Shown here: positions 34,200-45,756 of the stretch, piece after piece | Layout of the letters: each line of letters starts with the position of its first letter | Numbering within the stretch: position 1 is the first letter of the stretch | NCBI GenBank assembly: GCA_947095535.1 | Contig: OX352772.1 | Location: 111,563,321-111,627,320 of the forward strand | Direction of reading: 5' to 3' | From: Poecilobothrus nobilitatus | Taxonomy: Eukaryota > Arthropoda > Insecta > Diptera > Dolichopodidae | DNA: 64,000 bases | Program-made: the position numbers and the translations under genes | Notes under the pieces: model-generated | The model's input: the letters and a program-made list of their open reading frames with translations, nothing else | Databases searched by the model: none | What the model was told of the DNA's origin: nothing

Positions 34200-34580
34200 T
34201 AATAAATGGTTGACCGTAAAACAGTTTTTTATTAAAAAATAAAATAAATTCTTATTATTCACAATTCACAATAACACACCGTAAAATCTTTTTTATTAAA
34301 AAACAAAATAAATTCTTGCATATTATTTACATAGTCTATGTTATTGTAGTACCTGTTTTTAGATCAATGTAAAACAGATCATTCCACTTACTTGTTATAC
34401 ATTATTTAGTTGGCCTTCTATATTATTTACAAAAGTGTTTCAAGAAACTAATTATGCAAACGCCAATCACAACATCTAATCTGCATAAATAATTCTACAA
34501 TATCTAGTTGACCTCCTATATTATTTACAAAAGCTTTTCTAGAAACTAATTATGCAAGTGAAAATCATACGTAGAAATCG
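34200..34580 (-). repeat. Polinton 2 right terminal inverted repeat
   Basis: Reverse complement of the left repeat: CACACCGTAAAATC, CAAAATAAATTCTTGC, CATAGTCTATGTTATTGTAG. It contains two internal copies of a ~100-bp unit with TATTATTTACAAAAG...GAAACTAATTATGCAA (about 34420-34465 and 34520-34560), of which the left repeat shows one. Confidence 0.78.
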
Positions 34581-35500
34581 CAAAATCATCTAATACACAA
34601 ATCCAATGGCAACAACAATAAATGAAAATCAAAAATTATAACTTGAGAACTATAATATTGTTAGAAATGACAGAAAAGATACTAATATGAGAGGTAGTGG
34701 TGGTGGTATAACTATCTTAATTAAAAAAGAAATTCCCTTTAGAGAAATAAATACAAAATATCATCCGTAATTTTAAGGATATTATATTAAATATTAGTTT
34801 TTACCCTGGAACAGACAAATTTAATACGTATGATTACGATAGTGATCATAGAGCTTTAGATTTCACAGTAGACTTAAATAGCAATAACTTAGAATTGAGC
34901 ATACCATTAGAAAAAAACTCCTTATTGAATTTTAACAAAATGAATAAAGAAATTTTTTAAAAAAACAAATAATAAAACAACATAAACTATAAACAAATAA
35001 CTTCAGAAACCCCATAGTCCCAAACAATGTAAATTTAAAAAACAGAAATGATTTTAAAAAAATAGAAGAAATCATAACACATGCAATCAAAAAATCAACA
35101 CCAAAATATAATAGCGTAACTCTAGAAAGATTACAATCATACAAAAAATTAATTTTGAAAGAAATACATATAATCTACAAAACCGGTATAAATAGAGTCA
35201 ACCAAAATAATAGATTAATTCTGTAACAATTCAATAAATTTTTTTTTTTTTTTTTTTATGGATCAAGGACCTTAGCATAATGCTGTGTGGTCTTATAAAT
35301 TTCATAATATCAATTAATTAATTATTCAACAAACAAGAAAAGAGATTACATCTATTAATATTATAGTTTCCATTAATTCACACTTTATTTTTTTTTCTTT
35401 ATTTTTTTAAAATCCTATTGTGTGTTTTTAGTTTATTTATTAGTTAGTGTTTTAGTTTGTTTATTAGTGTAATTAGTATATTTATTATTATTATTATTTT

Positions 35501-37737
35501 TATACCCGTATGAACTATGTTCAAGGGTATAATAAATTTGCCATTACGTTTGTGACACCTTAAAGGAGCCGAGCTAGATATAGTGTCAAAGGTATGGATC
35601 GGCTCAGAATCGAATTCTGAGTCGATTAAGCCATGTACGTCCGTCCGTCCGTCCGTCCGCAGGATAACTCACAAAATAAAGGAGCTAGGAGGCTGACATT
35701 TTTTTTACGTCACTTTTGCAAAATTGTTAGTTTTGTTATTTAAATCCAACATTTTCGACCGGCGGGTTCGAGTAGCTGCCATACAACTTCTTTCTTTATA
35801 TAGAAATAACTCAGTATCTCTTCAAGCTAGATTTCTGAAATTTTTCAAATGATGATGAAGTTTTATGGCAACAACTTCTGTAAAATTTGGTTGTGTTGGT
35901 GCGGCGGGTTCGGGTAGCTGCCATACAACTTCTACGCTTAAATAAGAATAACTCAGTGTTTATTGAAGCTAGGAATCTGAAATTTAGTAGTACTTTTGTC
36001 AAATTTGGTTGGTTTAGAGCAGCCGGTTCAGGCTTCTTGCACCTCTTCGAAATTAATGAAGCTAGGCGTCTGAAATTTTGCGAATGATGATCAAGTTTTA
36101 TGGCAACAACTTCTGCAAAATTTAGTTGTAGTGGTGCGACGGGTTCAGGTAGCTGCCATACAAAATCTCTTTTTAAATGAATATAACTCAGTGTCCGTCC
36201 GCACGATAACTCAAAAAATAAAGGAGCTAGGAGGCTGATATTTTGTATACGTCACTTTTGCAAAATTGTTAGTTCTGCTATTTAATTTCAGCATTTTCTG
36301 CCCCCGGGTTCAAGTAGCTGCCATACAATGTCTTTCTTTAAATGGAAATAACCCAGTGTCTGTTCAATCTAGGTACCTGAAATTTTGCGGATGATGATCA
36401 AGTTTTATGGCAACAACTTCTGCAAAATTTGGTAGTGGTGGTGCGACGGGTTCGGGTAGCTGCCATACAAAATCTCTTTTTAAATGAAAATAACTCAGTG
36501 TCCGTCCGCACGATAACTCAAAAAATAAGGGAGCTAGAAGGCTGACATTTTGTATACGTCACTTTTGCAAAATTGTTAGTTCTGCTATTTAATTTCAGCA
36601 TTTTCTGCCCCCGGGTTCGAGTAGTTGCCATACAATGTCTTTCTTTAAATGGAAATAACCCAGTGTCTGTTTAATCTAGGTACCTGAAATTTTGCGGATG
36701 ATGATCAAGTTTTATGGCAACAACTTCTGCAAAATTTGGTAGTGGTGGTGCGACGGGTTCGGGTAGCTGCCATACAAAATCTCTTTTTAAATGATAATAA
36801 CTCAGTGTCCGTCCGCACGATAACTCAAAAAATAAGGGAGCTAGAAGGCTGACATTTTGTATACGTCACTTTTGCAAAATTGTTAGTTTTGCTATTTAAC
36901 TCCAGCATTTTCGGCCGCCAGGTTCGAGTAGCTGCCATACTACTTCTTTCTTTAAATGAAAATAACCCAGTGTCTATTCAATCTAGGTATCTGAAATTTT
37001 GCGAATGATGATCAAGTTGTATGGCAACAGCTTCTGCAAAATTTGGTTGTGGTGGTGCGACGGGTTCGGGTAGCTGCCATACAACTTCTCTTTTTAAATG
37101 GATATAACTCAGTGTCCGTCCGCACGATAACTCAAAAAATAAAGGAGCTAGGAAGCTGATATTTTTTTTACGTCACTTTTGCAAAATTGTTAGTTTTGCT
37201 ATTTAACTCCAGCATTTTCGGTCGCCGGGTTCGAGTAGCTGCCATACAACTTCTTTCTTTAAATGGAAATAACCCAGTGTCTATTCAATCTAGGTATCTG
37301 AAACTTTGCGAATGATGATCAAGTTTTATGGCAATAACTTCTGTAAAATTTGGTTGTGATGATATGACAGGTTCGGGTAGTTGCCATACAACTTCTCTTT
37401 TTAAATGAAAATAACTCAGTGTCTATTGAATCTAGCTATCTGAAATTTAGTGAAAAAGTGTCGAGTTGCGTGCCAAAAACTTTTGTAAAATTTGATTGGT
37501 CTAAAGCAGCCGGTTTAGGCTTCTTGCACTTCTTGGAACTTAATGAAGCTAGGCGCAATAGATTCGGGTAGCTGTCATACAACTCCACAATTTACATAAA
37601 TATATCTCTGTAGTTCGGTACTAAAACATCTGAATGTTTTTAAAAGATGACCAAGTTTTGTAGAAATAGGATATATTACGTTCATACGGGTATCCCAGAG
37701 TTGACACAGTCTACTCTACTGTACTCTTCCTCGTTTT
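35501..37737 (+). mobile_element. Family-1 repeat C (complete, DINE-like), with 307-bp tandem units
   Basis: Left end is the hairpin TATACCCGTATGAAC.TATGTTCAAGGGTATAAT. Then come ACGTTTGTGACACC, GGATCGGCTCAGAATCGAAT and a (GTCC)4 block with GATAACTC. The middle is a tandem array in which GTGCGACGGGTTC recurs at 36134, 36441, 36748 and 37055, exactly 307 bp apart. Each 307-bp unit is a dimer of related ~165- and ~142-bp halves, both starting GGGTTCG(G/A)GTAG(C/T)TGCCATAC. The right end is ACGGGTATCCCAGAGTTGAC...TCTTCCTCGTTTTT. No protein is encoded. Confidence 0.9.
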
Positions 37738-37934
37738 TCATATTTCTACTAGTCTTTTTTAAAATGTTATATGCTAAATAAGGTTGATTTTATTTTTTGT
37801 TTCAATAAATTAAGGTTAGAAATTAACTTCAGGTGTTCTGGCAGTTCATTATAGGCTTTAAGACAGTTATACAAGCAATTATTTTTGTGATGTGTTGTTC
37901 TAAACAGAAGTTGGATCTATTCCTAGTATTATGA

Positions 37935-38545
37935 TTATGATTGGTTGTGAATGATTTTAAACGCAGTTTTATAGAGTTCAAATAATATAATATTTTTTAA
38001 GCTTAGATATTTAGCATTGTATATAGAATCAGATGGGTGTAACATGGGTAGCCCTTCGGCAAACTTGACACATTTTTTATGCATCATATCTAATTTGTTT
38101 AGATAATTTTGTGGAGCTCTACTCCAAATGGGTAAAAGGTAGGAAATGTGAGATTTTATATATGATGCATATATTGTGTATATTGAATGATCAGAAAGGA
38201 ATTTTTGTAGCCTCCTCATTAAGAATATGTATGGAGATATATTTGTAATTACTTTTTCTATATGCGAACTCCAATTTGATTTGCTGTCAAGTATTAGACC
38301 TAGATAGTTGAAGTTTCTGACAAATTCTACATTCACATTATTATACTGCAGTGAGTTTATAGAGCTATGTGTCTTATTTTCAAACAATAATATTTTAGTT
38401 TTTTTTTAAATTTAATAAAAACCGATGCTTGGTTAGCCATTCCTCAAATAAAGGAAATCATGTTGTATAAATGCATACATATTCGCCTCAGAGTCCTCTG
38501 CATATTTAATTACGGCATCATCTGCGAATAACTGGATACAACCCT
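37935..38545 (-). pseudogene. LINE1 reverse transcriptase, C-terminal palm/thumb fragment
   Basis: Reads CIQLFADDAVIKYAEDSEANMYAF with the catalytic ADD of motif C near 38515-38525, then a frameshift/stop near 38430, then FVRNFNYLGLILDSKSNWSSHIEKV, MRRLQKFL and IKSHISYLLPIWSRAP to the ORF end at 37935. Motif order fits a jockey-type LINE. The N-terminal RT and endonuclease are missing. Confidence 0.8.
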
Positions 38546-40673
38546 TTAACTTCAGGATCATTTCAAATAACATCAGAAAACTTATTAAAGATAATATAAA
38601 CATAGAAATTAGCAAACATTCGGAATATAATTTAAAAAAATTAACCCTAGGTATCCTAAAATGTTCAAAAAAATTAATAAAATGTTCCAAAAAAGAAATG
38701 TTAGAAATACCGATATTAAAGAATTCCCATCTAATTCAAATATACTGACTGAAATAAATCTAAATCCACACAGTTTAACAAAAAGACTAAAACGATAACT
38801 ATTTAATTCAAAAAACTAGTAACAAACTAAAAGTAATAGGAAAAAGTTTTGAAAACACCCATAAAATAAATGGAAACTTAGCTCTTAGTCTTGAAAATAA
38901 AGAAAAAGTACATACCTCAATATTACTAATTTAAAAATATTCTTCACAATCACAAAACTGTAAATAAAACAATTACAACTTTTTATGAAAATAATACAGA
39001 TAATTGCCTAGAAAATATTTTCACAAAAAATAATTGAATTACAATGATTCTCAAAAATATTAAAAATAAAACCTCCTGCGGCATAAACAATATTCCAAAT
39101 GTAGTATTTATAATCCTACCTTATATAGTGAATATAAATGATTGTACTTTATTTAACAATCTAATAAATAATAATTACTTTCCTAAATCATGAAAAAAAG
39201 CTAAAATAATACCCCTAAAAAACCACAAAAGATAGCATCAGACCCAAATAGTTATAAACCCACAAGCTTATTGCCCAATATTAGCAAAGTATACGAAAAA
39301 CTGTTTAATGAACAAATTAAAAATTTCTCCTTCTTTAAACAACATCATTCCGAAAGTCAACCTCGATTGAGGAAAAACCAGTCAACTGCCCAAGCAATCA
39401 ATAACTTAATCTCAGACATATGCTGCGAACTTAATCAAAAAAACTGTGTGGCAGTATGTTTAATTGATATTGAAAGAGCTTTTGATACCATTTGGATTGA
39501 GGGTCTTATACACAAATGAATAAACAAATGTTTTCCAGCAAATCTAATAATTGGCATATATGAAATAATAACGCAAAGAGAATTTATAATAGCATACCGA
39601 AAGGTGAATAGCTCAGAGAAATTCAAAATTTTAAACGGGCTACAGCAAGGAACTATAATTTCACCAACACCAAATTTTCTATTTCCTTTAGCGATATTTT
39701 AAATTTAAATATTTTAAATGAAAATAAAGATAAGCCCTTAGGATTCGCGGAAGGACGCAATTCGGAGAAATCCGAACGAATTAAAAAAAATTTTGCAGTA
39801 TAACTTAAAAAAAAATACAAGAATCTCTTAACTCTTGGAAACCAAGAGTTAACGAAGACAAACGCGAAATCATACTGTTTAGAGACGGCCTAGAATCAGC
39901 AAATTATAACGTCAAAAAGGATTGCAGGAATTTTCGTATATTTACACGTAATGGTCAAGAACTGAAACATAAAAGAAATGTTAGTTATCTTGGCATAATC
40001 TTGAACGATAAACTGAAATATACGGAGGATATAAAAATAAAATTAGAAAAGGCTAAAAAAGGCTTTTTTGCAACAAAAAGTTTATTTTACAATAACAAAA
40101 TAAAAGCAAAAGTTGAAATAATAGCTTATAAACGTCTAGTTAGACCGATATTAACCTATGGTAGTCACATTTCGTTTAACGTTAGTTCTTTAGTTATAGA
40201 AAAGTATAGACTATTTGAACGTAAATGTATTAGATGTTGTATAAACGAATATAAAAATCCAGACCACAACTATAACACATATTTCAATAATAACTACATT
40301 TACAATAAAGCAATAATAAGAAGAATAGATAATTTTATAATCAAATTAATTAGAAAACACTATAATTAGGTTGCATATGTCGAAAATAATAGAATAAGTC
40401 ATATATAATTATCCTAATATTTTATATTTTAAAAAAGCAATAGAGCAAGGTTTTATACCTCCAGAATGTTTTATTCATCGAGATGAAAACAATTATATTC
40501 AAACAAACGAAGGAATACCTTTGCTCTCTCACATGGTTAAAAATGCCAAGGATAGCAAAATATTATATATTCCCTTAGATACAGCACACATGTACGATAT
40601 AACGACATTAAAGAATTGTCAAAATGTAAAAACAAAATCTAATGGTTATATAAAAAAAACAAAAAATAAATAA

Positions 40674-40917
40674 AATAAAATATATTTTTCTTTTTTCATC
40701 TGTGTACTTATTTTAAAATGTGTTGTCCAGTATATTTAAGTTTATTTTTAATTTTTTATATATATTAAAAAGCACAAATTAAGAAATGAATTTTTTTTCA
40801 CTAGCATTTCTAATTCAAAAACTTATAAATAAAAAATATTAACAAAGTGAAAATTTATCACAAAATAAAACAATACAAATAATAATAAAATAATATTAGG
40901 TTTATGTTAAAATGTAT
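40674..40917. other. AT-rich 3' end region of LINE3
   Basis: No gene seen. Probably LINE3 3' untranslated DNA; A-rich but without a clean poly(A) tail. Confidence 0.4.
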
Positions 40918-43333
40918 TACAAACAAGTAAATGTAACAGTAAGTAGATGCAAGCGACTTATTAATACCATACACCTGAATAATTCGAATTAAATTAAAAA
41001 TCCATAAGTTTTTTTGGCAGCTGCTTAAACTTCTTCCCTTTTCTGTCTTATTCAACTCGAATTTCAGGAACGTAAAAGAGGCATCTTCGTGGGATATGCT
41101 TGACACCTTTGTAAACAATTTTGAGTTTCTATCTTTATTAATTTCGAAGATTATTAGTCCTGTCCTTGGGAGGTGTGTGTCAGGTACCCGAATTGCCACT
41201 TCAATTCATCGAATCCATCTCAGGAACATAAAGAAAACATGCCAGAACAACATTGTACTAAATTTAAAGGTTCTACTTTTGTTGATTTTTGAGATATGCT
41301 CGTTGTTCTTGTGATAGTCCGGAAGTTTCCAAAATATGAATCCATGGTTCAAATTCTTTCAAATGTCAGTTTCCAATTTTACAGAAAAGAAAACATAACA
41401 GAACACCTTTGTACTAAAAATAAAAGTTCTATCTTTGTTGGTTGTGGAGATATACTCGTTTGCTCTGGGGCTCGTCCAGAAGCTTTCAAGATTTGAACCC
41501 ATGGACCAAATCCTCACAAATTTCAGAAACATAAATCAAACATGAAGGAACACCATTCTGCCTAATTTAAAGGTTATATCTTTGTTGCTTTTGGAGATAA
41601 TATCATTTGCTCTGAGGCTCGCTCGGAAGCTTCCGAAATCCGAACCCAAGGACCAAATCCTCTCAAATTTCAGAGATCTAAATCAAACATGAAAGAACAC
41701 CATTTTACCAAATTTAAAGGTTACATCTTTGTTGTTTTTGGAGATAATCTCATTTGCTCTGGTGCTCGTTCGGAAGCTTCCAAAATCCAAACCCATGAAC
41801 CAAATCCTCTTAAATTTCAGAGACATAAATCGAACGGGAAGGAACATCATTCTACAAAATTTAAAGGTTCTATCTTTGTTGATTTTAGAGATAATCCCGT
41901 TTGTCCTGGGGCTCGTTCGGAAGCTTCCAAGATAAGAACCCATGAACCAAATCCTCTCAAATTTCAGAGACTTATATAAAACATGAAAGAACACCACTCT
42001 GCCAAATTTGAAGGTTATATCATAGTTGGTTTTGGAGATAATCTCATTTGCTCTGGTGCTCGTTCGGAAGCTTCCAAAATCCAAGCCCATGCACCAAATC
42101 CTCTTAAATTTCAGAGACATAAATCGAACGGGAAGGAACATCATTTCACAAAATTTAAAGGTTTTATCTTTGTTGATTTTAGAGATAATCTCGTTTGCTC
42201 TGGGGTTCGTTCGGAAGCTTCCAATAAACGAATCCATGGTTCAAATTCTTTCAAATGTCAGTTTCCAATTTTATAGAAAAGGAAATATAACAGCACACTC
42301 TTGTACTAAAAATAAAGGTTCTATCTTTGTTGGTTGTGGTTGGCAAGGAACATCATTCTACAAAATTTAAAGGTTCTATCTTTGTTGATTTTAGAGATAA
42401 TCTCGTTTGTCCTGGGGCTCGTTCGGAAGCTTCCAAGATAAGAACCCATGAACCAAATCCTCTTAAATTTCAGAGACATAAATCGAACGGGAAGGACATC
42501 ATTCTGCCTAATTTAAAGGTTATATCTTTGTTGCTTTTGGAGATAATATCATTTGCTCTGAGACTCGTTCGGAAGTTTCCAAAAACCGATCCCAAGGACC
42601 AAATCCTCTCAAATTTCAGAGACTTAAATCATACATGAAAGAACACCATTCTGCCGAATTTAAAGGTTATATCTTTGTTGTTTTTGGAGATAATCTTATT
42701 TGCTCTGGGGCTCGTTCGGAAGCTTCCAAAATCCAAACCCATGAACCATATCCTCTTAAATTTCAGAGACATAAAGCAAACGGGAAGGAACATCATTGCA
42801 AAAAATTTAAAGGGTCTATCTTTGTTGGTTTTGCAGATAATCTCGTATGCTCTGGGGCTCGTTCGGAAGCTTCCAAAATACGAATCCATGGTTCAAATTC
42901 TTTCAAATGTCAGTTTCCAATTTTATAGAAAAGGAAACTTAACAGCACACCCTTGTACTAAAAATAAAGGTTCTCACTCTCTTGTACTAAAAATAAACGC
43001 ACACTCTTGTACTAAAAATAAAGGTTGCTCCGGAATCATTCGGAAGCTTCCAGAATCCGAACCCATGGACCGAGTTTGTACAGATTCGAACCTAGCCTTC
43101 CTTTGGTAATTAGTAACCTACTATATAAACTTCATCAAGATAGCTTTATTAGTTTTTGAGTTATCGTGCGAACGGACGGACGGACGGACGGACATCGTTA
43201 AATCGACTTAGGAGGTGATCCTGATTCAGAATATATATACATGTCCATATCTAACTCGCTTCCTTTTGGTGGTTACAAACACCATACCAAAGTTAATATA
43301 CCTTATACTTTAGGTGCAGGGTATAATAACTGA
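40918..43333 (+). mobile_element. Family-2 repeat E with a 147-bp tandem array
   Basis: Outer end contains AACAAGTAAATGTAACAGTAAG (about 40921), found inverted at about 47620-47642. The array is marked by GCTCGTTCGGAAGCTTCC and variants at 41470, 41617, 41764, 41911, 42058 and 42205, each exactly 147 bp apart, then 42417, 42563, 42710 and 42857. The inner end has GTTATCGTGCGAACGGACGG with (GGAC)n, ATCGTTAAATCGACTTAGG, TGGTTACAAACACCATACC and finally CTTTAGGTGCAGGGTATAAT. Long ORFs on both strands (for example 41683-42237) exist only because 147 is a multiple of three. Confidence 0.9.
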
Positions 43334-43476
43334 TTTATTGAATTTAAATTTTATATTCCTGCAGTTAAAATCTATTCTTACTCATGAAAGTCAATTTGGT
43401 TGTACAATGGAAAACTTGAATATAGTGCAGAAAGTTCACTATGGCTTGAACAGCAAAATAAATATCTTTCAAAACA

Positions 43477-44440
43477 ATGGAAGACGCAGCCGAGGAAGAA
43501 AAACAAGTTGCAATAGTGAGCGGAAATATTACTCAAGATGGTACTCCATTGGTGACTGTTATAACAGACGGTAGCTGGTCACGTAGATCATATACGTGAT
43601 CCCAGTATATCATATTCTGCATTATCCCCATCAGGCAATAATATATATTGGAGAACAAGCTTGAAAAGTTTTGTTTTACGATGTTTGTAACATATTTGCC
43701 AACTACAGAAAGATGAACGAAGAAAATATAAATGTAGTATGAATTTTACAGAAACCTACACAAAATTATGGAATAATTTATAACCAATTAGTTGCAAATG
43801 GCGATAGAAACGGATTTAAAAGACTTTTCGAAGCAAAGTCTTTTGAAAACATACAAATTTCAAAAATTGAATGTAAAAATCATATAAACACGTCATTTTA
43901 GACGAAAACTCTCATATTCCTCTGTCTAACTCTCTAAATGTACCATATCATATTTTTGGAGATCATAAAAACTGTAACGTATATTATTATATGCGGAATA
44001 ATGAGCAACATTTAGTTCCCAATAATTTTGAGCGGTCGGTTTGAAGAAATTACTGTCATTGTTCATATATTAGTTGAAAATTCTAAAACTTTTTTGATTA
44101 ATATGAATTAAGATGTTTGTCAACAATTCAACAATGTTATATATTAATATGTTGGCAATAAAAGGATCAGTTTTGTTGTCACAATCATATGCGTAATGCA
44201 ATTTAATACTGGAAAAGCATTTTCTGCTTGTTATATATCAATATGTTGACGATAAAAGGATCAATTATTACAAAATTTAAGAAAAAATTTAGACAATAGA
44301 AGTCGAATACAAATTATTACACAAGAACAATCAGAATCGTCTTAACGGCAGCAAATACGGACATACATGGTTACTGCTGCCGATTTTGGAAAAAATATAT
44401 AAATTAAGAAGTGATGCTAGTTATCACAATATAATAAAAA
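43477..44440 (+). pseudogene. Mutator-like transposase with start of YqaJ domain, copy 1
   Basis: ATG 43477 opens MEDAAEEEKQVAIVSGNITQ, then TPLVTVITDGSWSRRSYT to a TGA at 43597-43599; VTDGSW is the first-Asp region of the insect Mutator-like transposase family often fused to YqaJ. Further pieces in changing frames: NYGIIYNQLVANGDRN (about 43775), KIECKNHI (43870), PYHIFGDHKNCNVYYYMRN (43945-44000), RFEEITVIVHILVENSKTFLINMN, QFNNVIYQ-type, ISFVVTIICVMQFNTGKAF (to 44225) and, at 44330-44400, a YqaJ N-terminal VTAADFGK. Stops and frameshifts are frequent. Catalysis would be DDE cut-and-paste transposition. The copy ends at the palindrome loop near 44440. Confidence 0.7.
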
Positions 44441-44861
44441 TTCTTTTTTGGTAATATGTAATTGGTCTTGATTTTGATAAAAGTTGTCATGCGATTTTTT
44501 AATTTCCATAAAACTTTGTTCTTTATTATATTTCAAGTATTTAATTTTTTTGTATTGATAGCTTCTTCTTCTCCTTAGCAGAATATGGACATTTCACTTC
44601 ACAAATTTCTTTATTTCCAATTAAACCATCCGGAGTACACCTTGCACCAAGCAAGTGTAATTTTTTATCAATAAATATTCCACATTTGTTAATGATTACA
44701 TTAGTCTGTTCTTCAAGATTACTATATTTTTCGTGGGTTTTCCCATAAAATATTTGCTTTGCATATTGTGGAATTGAATAAAGTTTATGTTTTATTATAT
44801 TGTGATAACTAGCATCACTTCTTAATTTATATATTTTTCCAAAATCGGCAGCGATAATCAT
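44441..44861 (-). CDS. YqaJ-type viral recombinase/alkaline exonuclease domain
   Basis: Minus-strand ORF 44861-44541 (106 residues) plus a continuation in another frame to about 44441. Visible are AADFGKIYKLRS (1-15), YAKQIFYGKTHEKYS, LLGARCTPDGLIGNKEICEVKCPYSAK with D78, E88 and K90 forming the D...ExK core of the lambda-exonuclease/YqaJ fold, and, after a one-frame shift near 44541, FMEIKKSHDNFYQNQDQLHI. The family degrades 5' strands and assists recombination; here it is the C-terminal domain of the Mutator-like gene. The N-terminal 25 residues lie in the inverted repeat shared with 44290-44430. Largest intact part of this gene. Confidence 0.78.
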
Positions 44862-45718
44862 GTATTTCCGTATTTGCTGCCATTAAAACGATTCTGATTG
44901 TTCTTGTGTAATAATTTGTATTCGAGTTATATTGTCTAAATTTTCTCTTAATTTTTGTAATAATTGATCCTTTTACCGTCAACATATTGATATATAACAT
45001 TCAGTGCGTGTAAAAAAAGTCTTTGGAGTTTCTTTCAAATGCTGAAGCATCTTGGCATATGCTGAAAATGCTTTTCCAGTATTAAATTGCATTACGCATA
45101 TGATTGTGACAACAAAAACGATCCTTTTATCGCCAACATATTGATATATAACATTGGTGAATTGTTCACAAACATCTTAATTCATATTAATCAAAAAAGT
45201 TTTAGAATTTCCAACTAATATATGCTATGGTATGGTATGGTATAACAATGGTAGTAATTTCTTCAAATCTACCGCTCAAAATCATTAGCGGAACTAAATG
45301 TTGCTCATTATTCCGCATATAATAATATACGTTACAGTTTTTATGATCCCTAAAAATATGATATGGTACATTTAGAGAGTTAGACAGAGGAACATGAGAG
45401 TTTTCGTCTAAAATGACGTATTTAGATGATTTTTAGATTCAATTTTTGAAATTTTAATGTTTTCATAAGCCTTTTAAATACGCTTCTATCACAATTTGCA
45501 ACTAATTTTACAACCAATTTATAACCAACTAATTTTATAACCAGAAACTTACACAAAATATTCCATAATTTACGCTTAATACGCTTCTATCACAATTTGC
45601 AACTAATTTTACAACCAATTTATAACCAACTAATTTTATAACCAGAAACTTACACAAAATATTCCATAATTTTGTGTAGGTTTCTGTAAAATTCATAATA
45701 CATTTATATTTTCTTCGT
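44815..45718 (-). pseudogene. Mutator-like transposase, inverted copy 2
   Basis: Reverse complement of 43725-44440 with modest divergence; for example GAATAATGAGCAACATTTAG (43998) appears inverted at about 45293-45312. This copy retains a ~75-bp segment (about 44995-45070, FSAYAKMLQHLKETPKTFF in the minus frame) that copy 1 lacks, so copy 1 carries a deletion. Near 45530-45665 a ~68-bp stretch with TAATTTTATAACCAGAAACT is tandemly duplicated. Stops and frameshifts abound. Confidence 0.7.
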
Positions 45719-45756
45719 TCATCTTTCTGTATTTGGCAAATATGGGTAACTAAATC

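Larger units (their letters stand above)
23821..34580. mobile_element. Second Polinton/Maverick remnant with terminal inverted repeats
   Basis: Bounded by inverted repeats at 23821-24001 and about 34253-34490. Contents in order: integrase (-), an unassigned ORF (-), packaging ATPase (+), small ORF (+), possible minor-capsid ORF (+), unassigned ORF (+), DNA polymerase B (+). Integrase, ATPase and protein-primed polymerase B are the defining Polinton set. The protease and major capsid genes are not found. Two family-1 repeats (26168-27905, 32629-34097) are nested inside. Every gene has stops, frameshifts or lost catalytic residues. Confidence 0.85.
35237..38545 (-). mobile_element. LINE1 (minus strand, 5'-truncated), inserted in LINE3 and itself interrupted by repeat C
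   Basis: The plus-strand poly(T) at about 35238-35257 is the poly(A) tail of a minus-strand LINE whose coding part lies at 37935-38545. Its 3' region is 35258-35500 plus 37738-37934, separated by repeat C. At the left it abuts LINE3 endonuclease sequence, at the right (about 38545) LINE3 ORF2 resumes. Target duplication is not clear (AATTCAATAAA against ATTTCAAATAA). Confidence 0.78.
34618..40673 (+). pseudogene. LINE3 (jockey-like) ORF2, split by nested insertions
   Basis: Left part 34618-35236: RGSGGGITILIKKEIPFREI and later YDSDHRALDF, the C-terminal half of an apurinic-type endonuclease (SDH motif). After 3.3 kb of inserted DNA the ORF resumes near 38550: a linker, KTSCGINNIPN, LLPNISKVYEKLFNEQI (39271 on), CLIDIERAFDTIW (motif A, D near 39460), LQQGTIISP (motif B, about 39640). 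The expected F/Y-ADD motif C near 39740 is destroyed by a deletion. Then SYLGIILNDKLKYTEDIK and LVRPILTYG (40001-40369), and a last frame ending LLSHMVKNAKDSKILYIP to TAA at 40671-40673. It would copy its RNA into nicked chromosomal DNA; it is dead here. Confidence 0.82.

Noticed and set aside
35640..37420. Regularly spaced repeats resembling a CRISPR array
   Set aside because: Units are 307-bp dimers with homologous interiors, not short repeats with unique spacers, and the context is eukaryotic.
41683..42237. 184-codon minus-strand ORF with repeated residue blocks, and overlapping plus-strand ORFs 41689-43109
   Set aside because: The 147-bp repeat period is a multiple of three, so open frames persist on both strands; the repeated blocks are the array itself.
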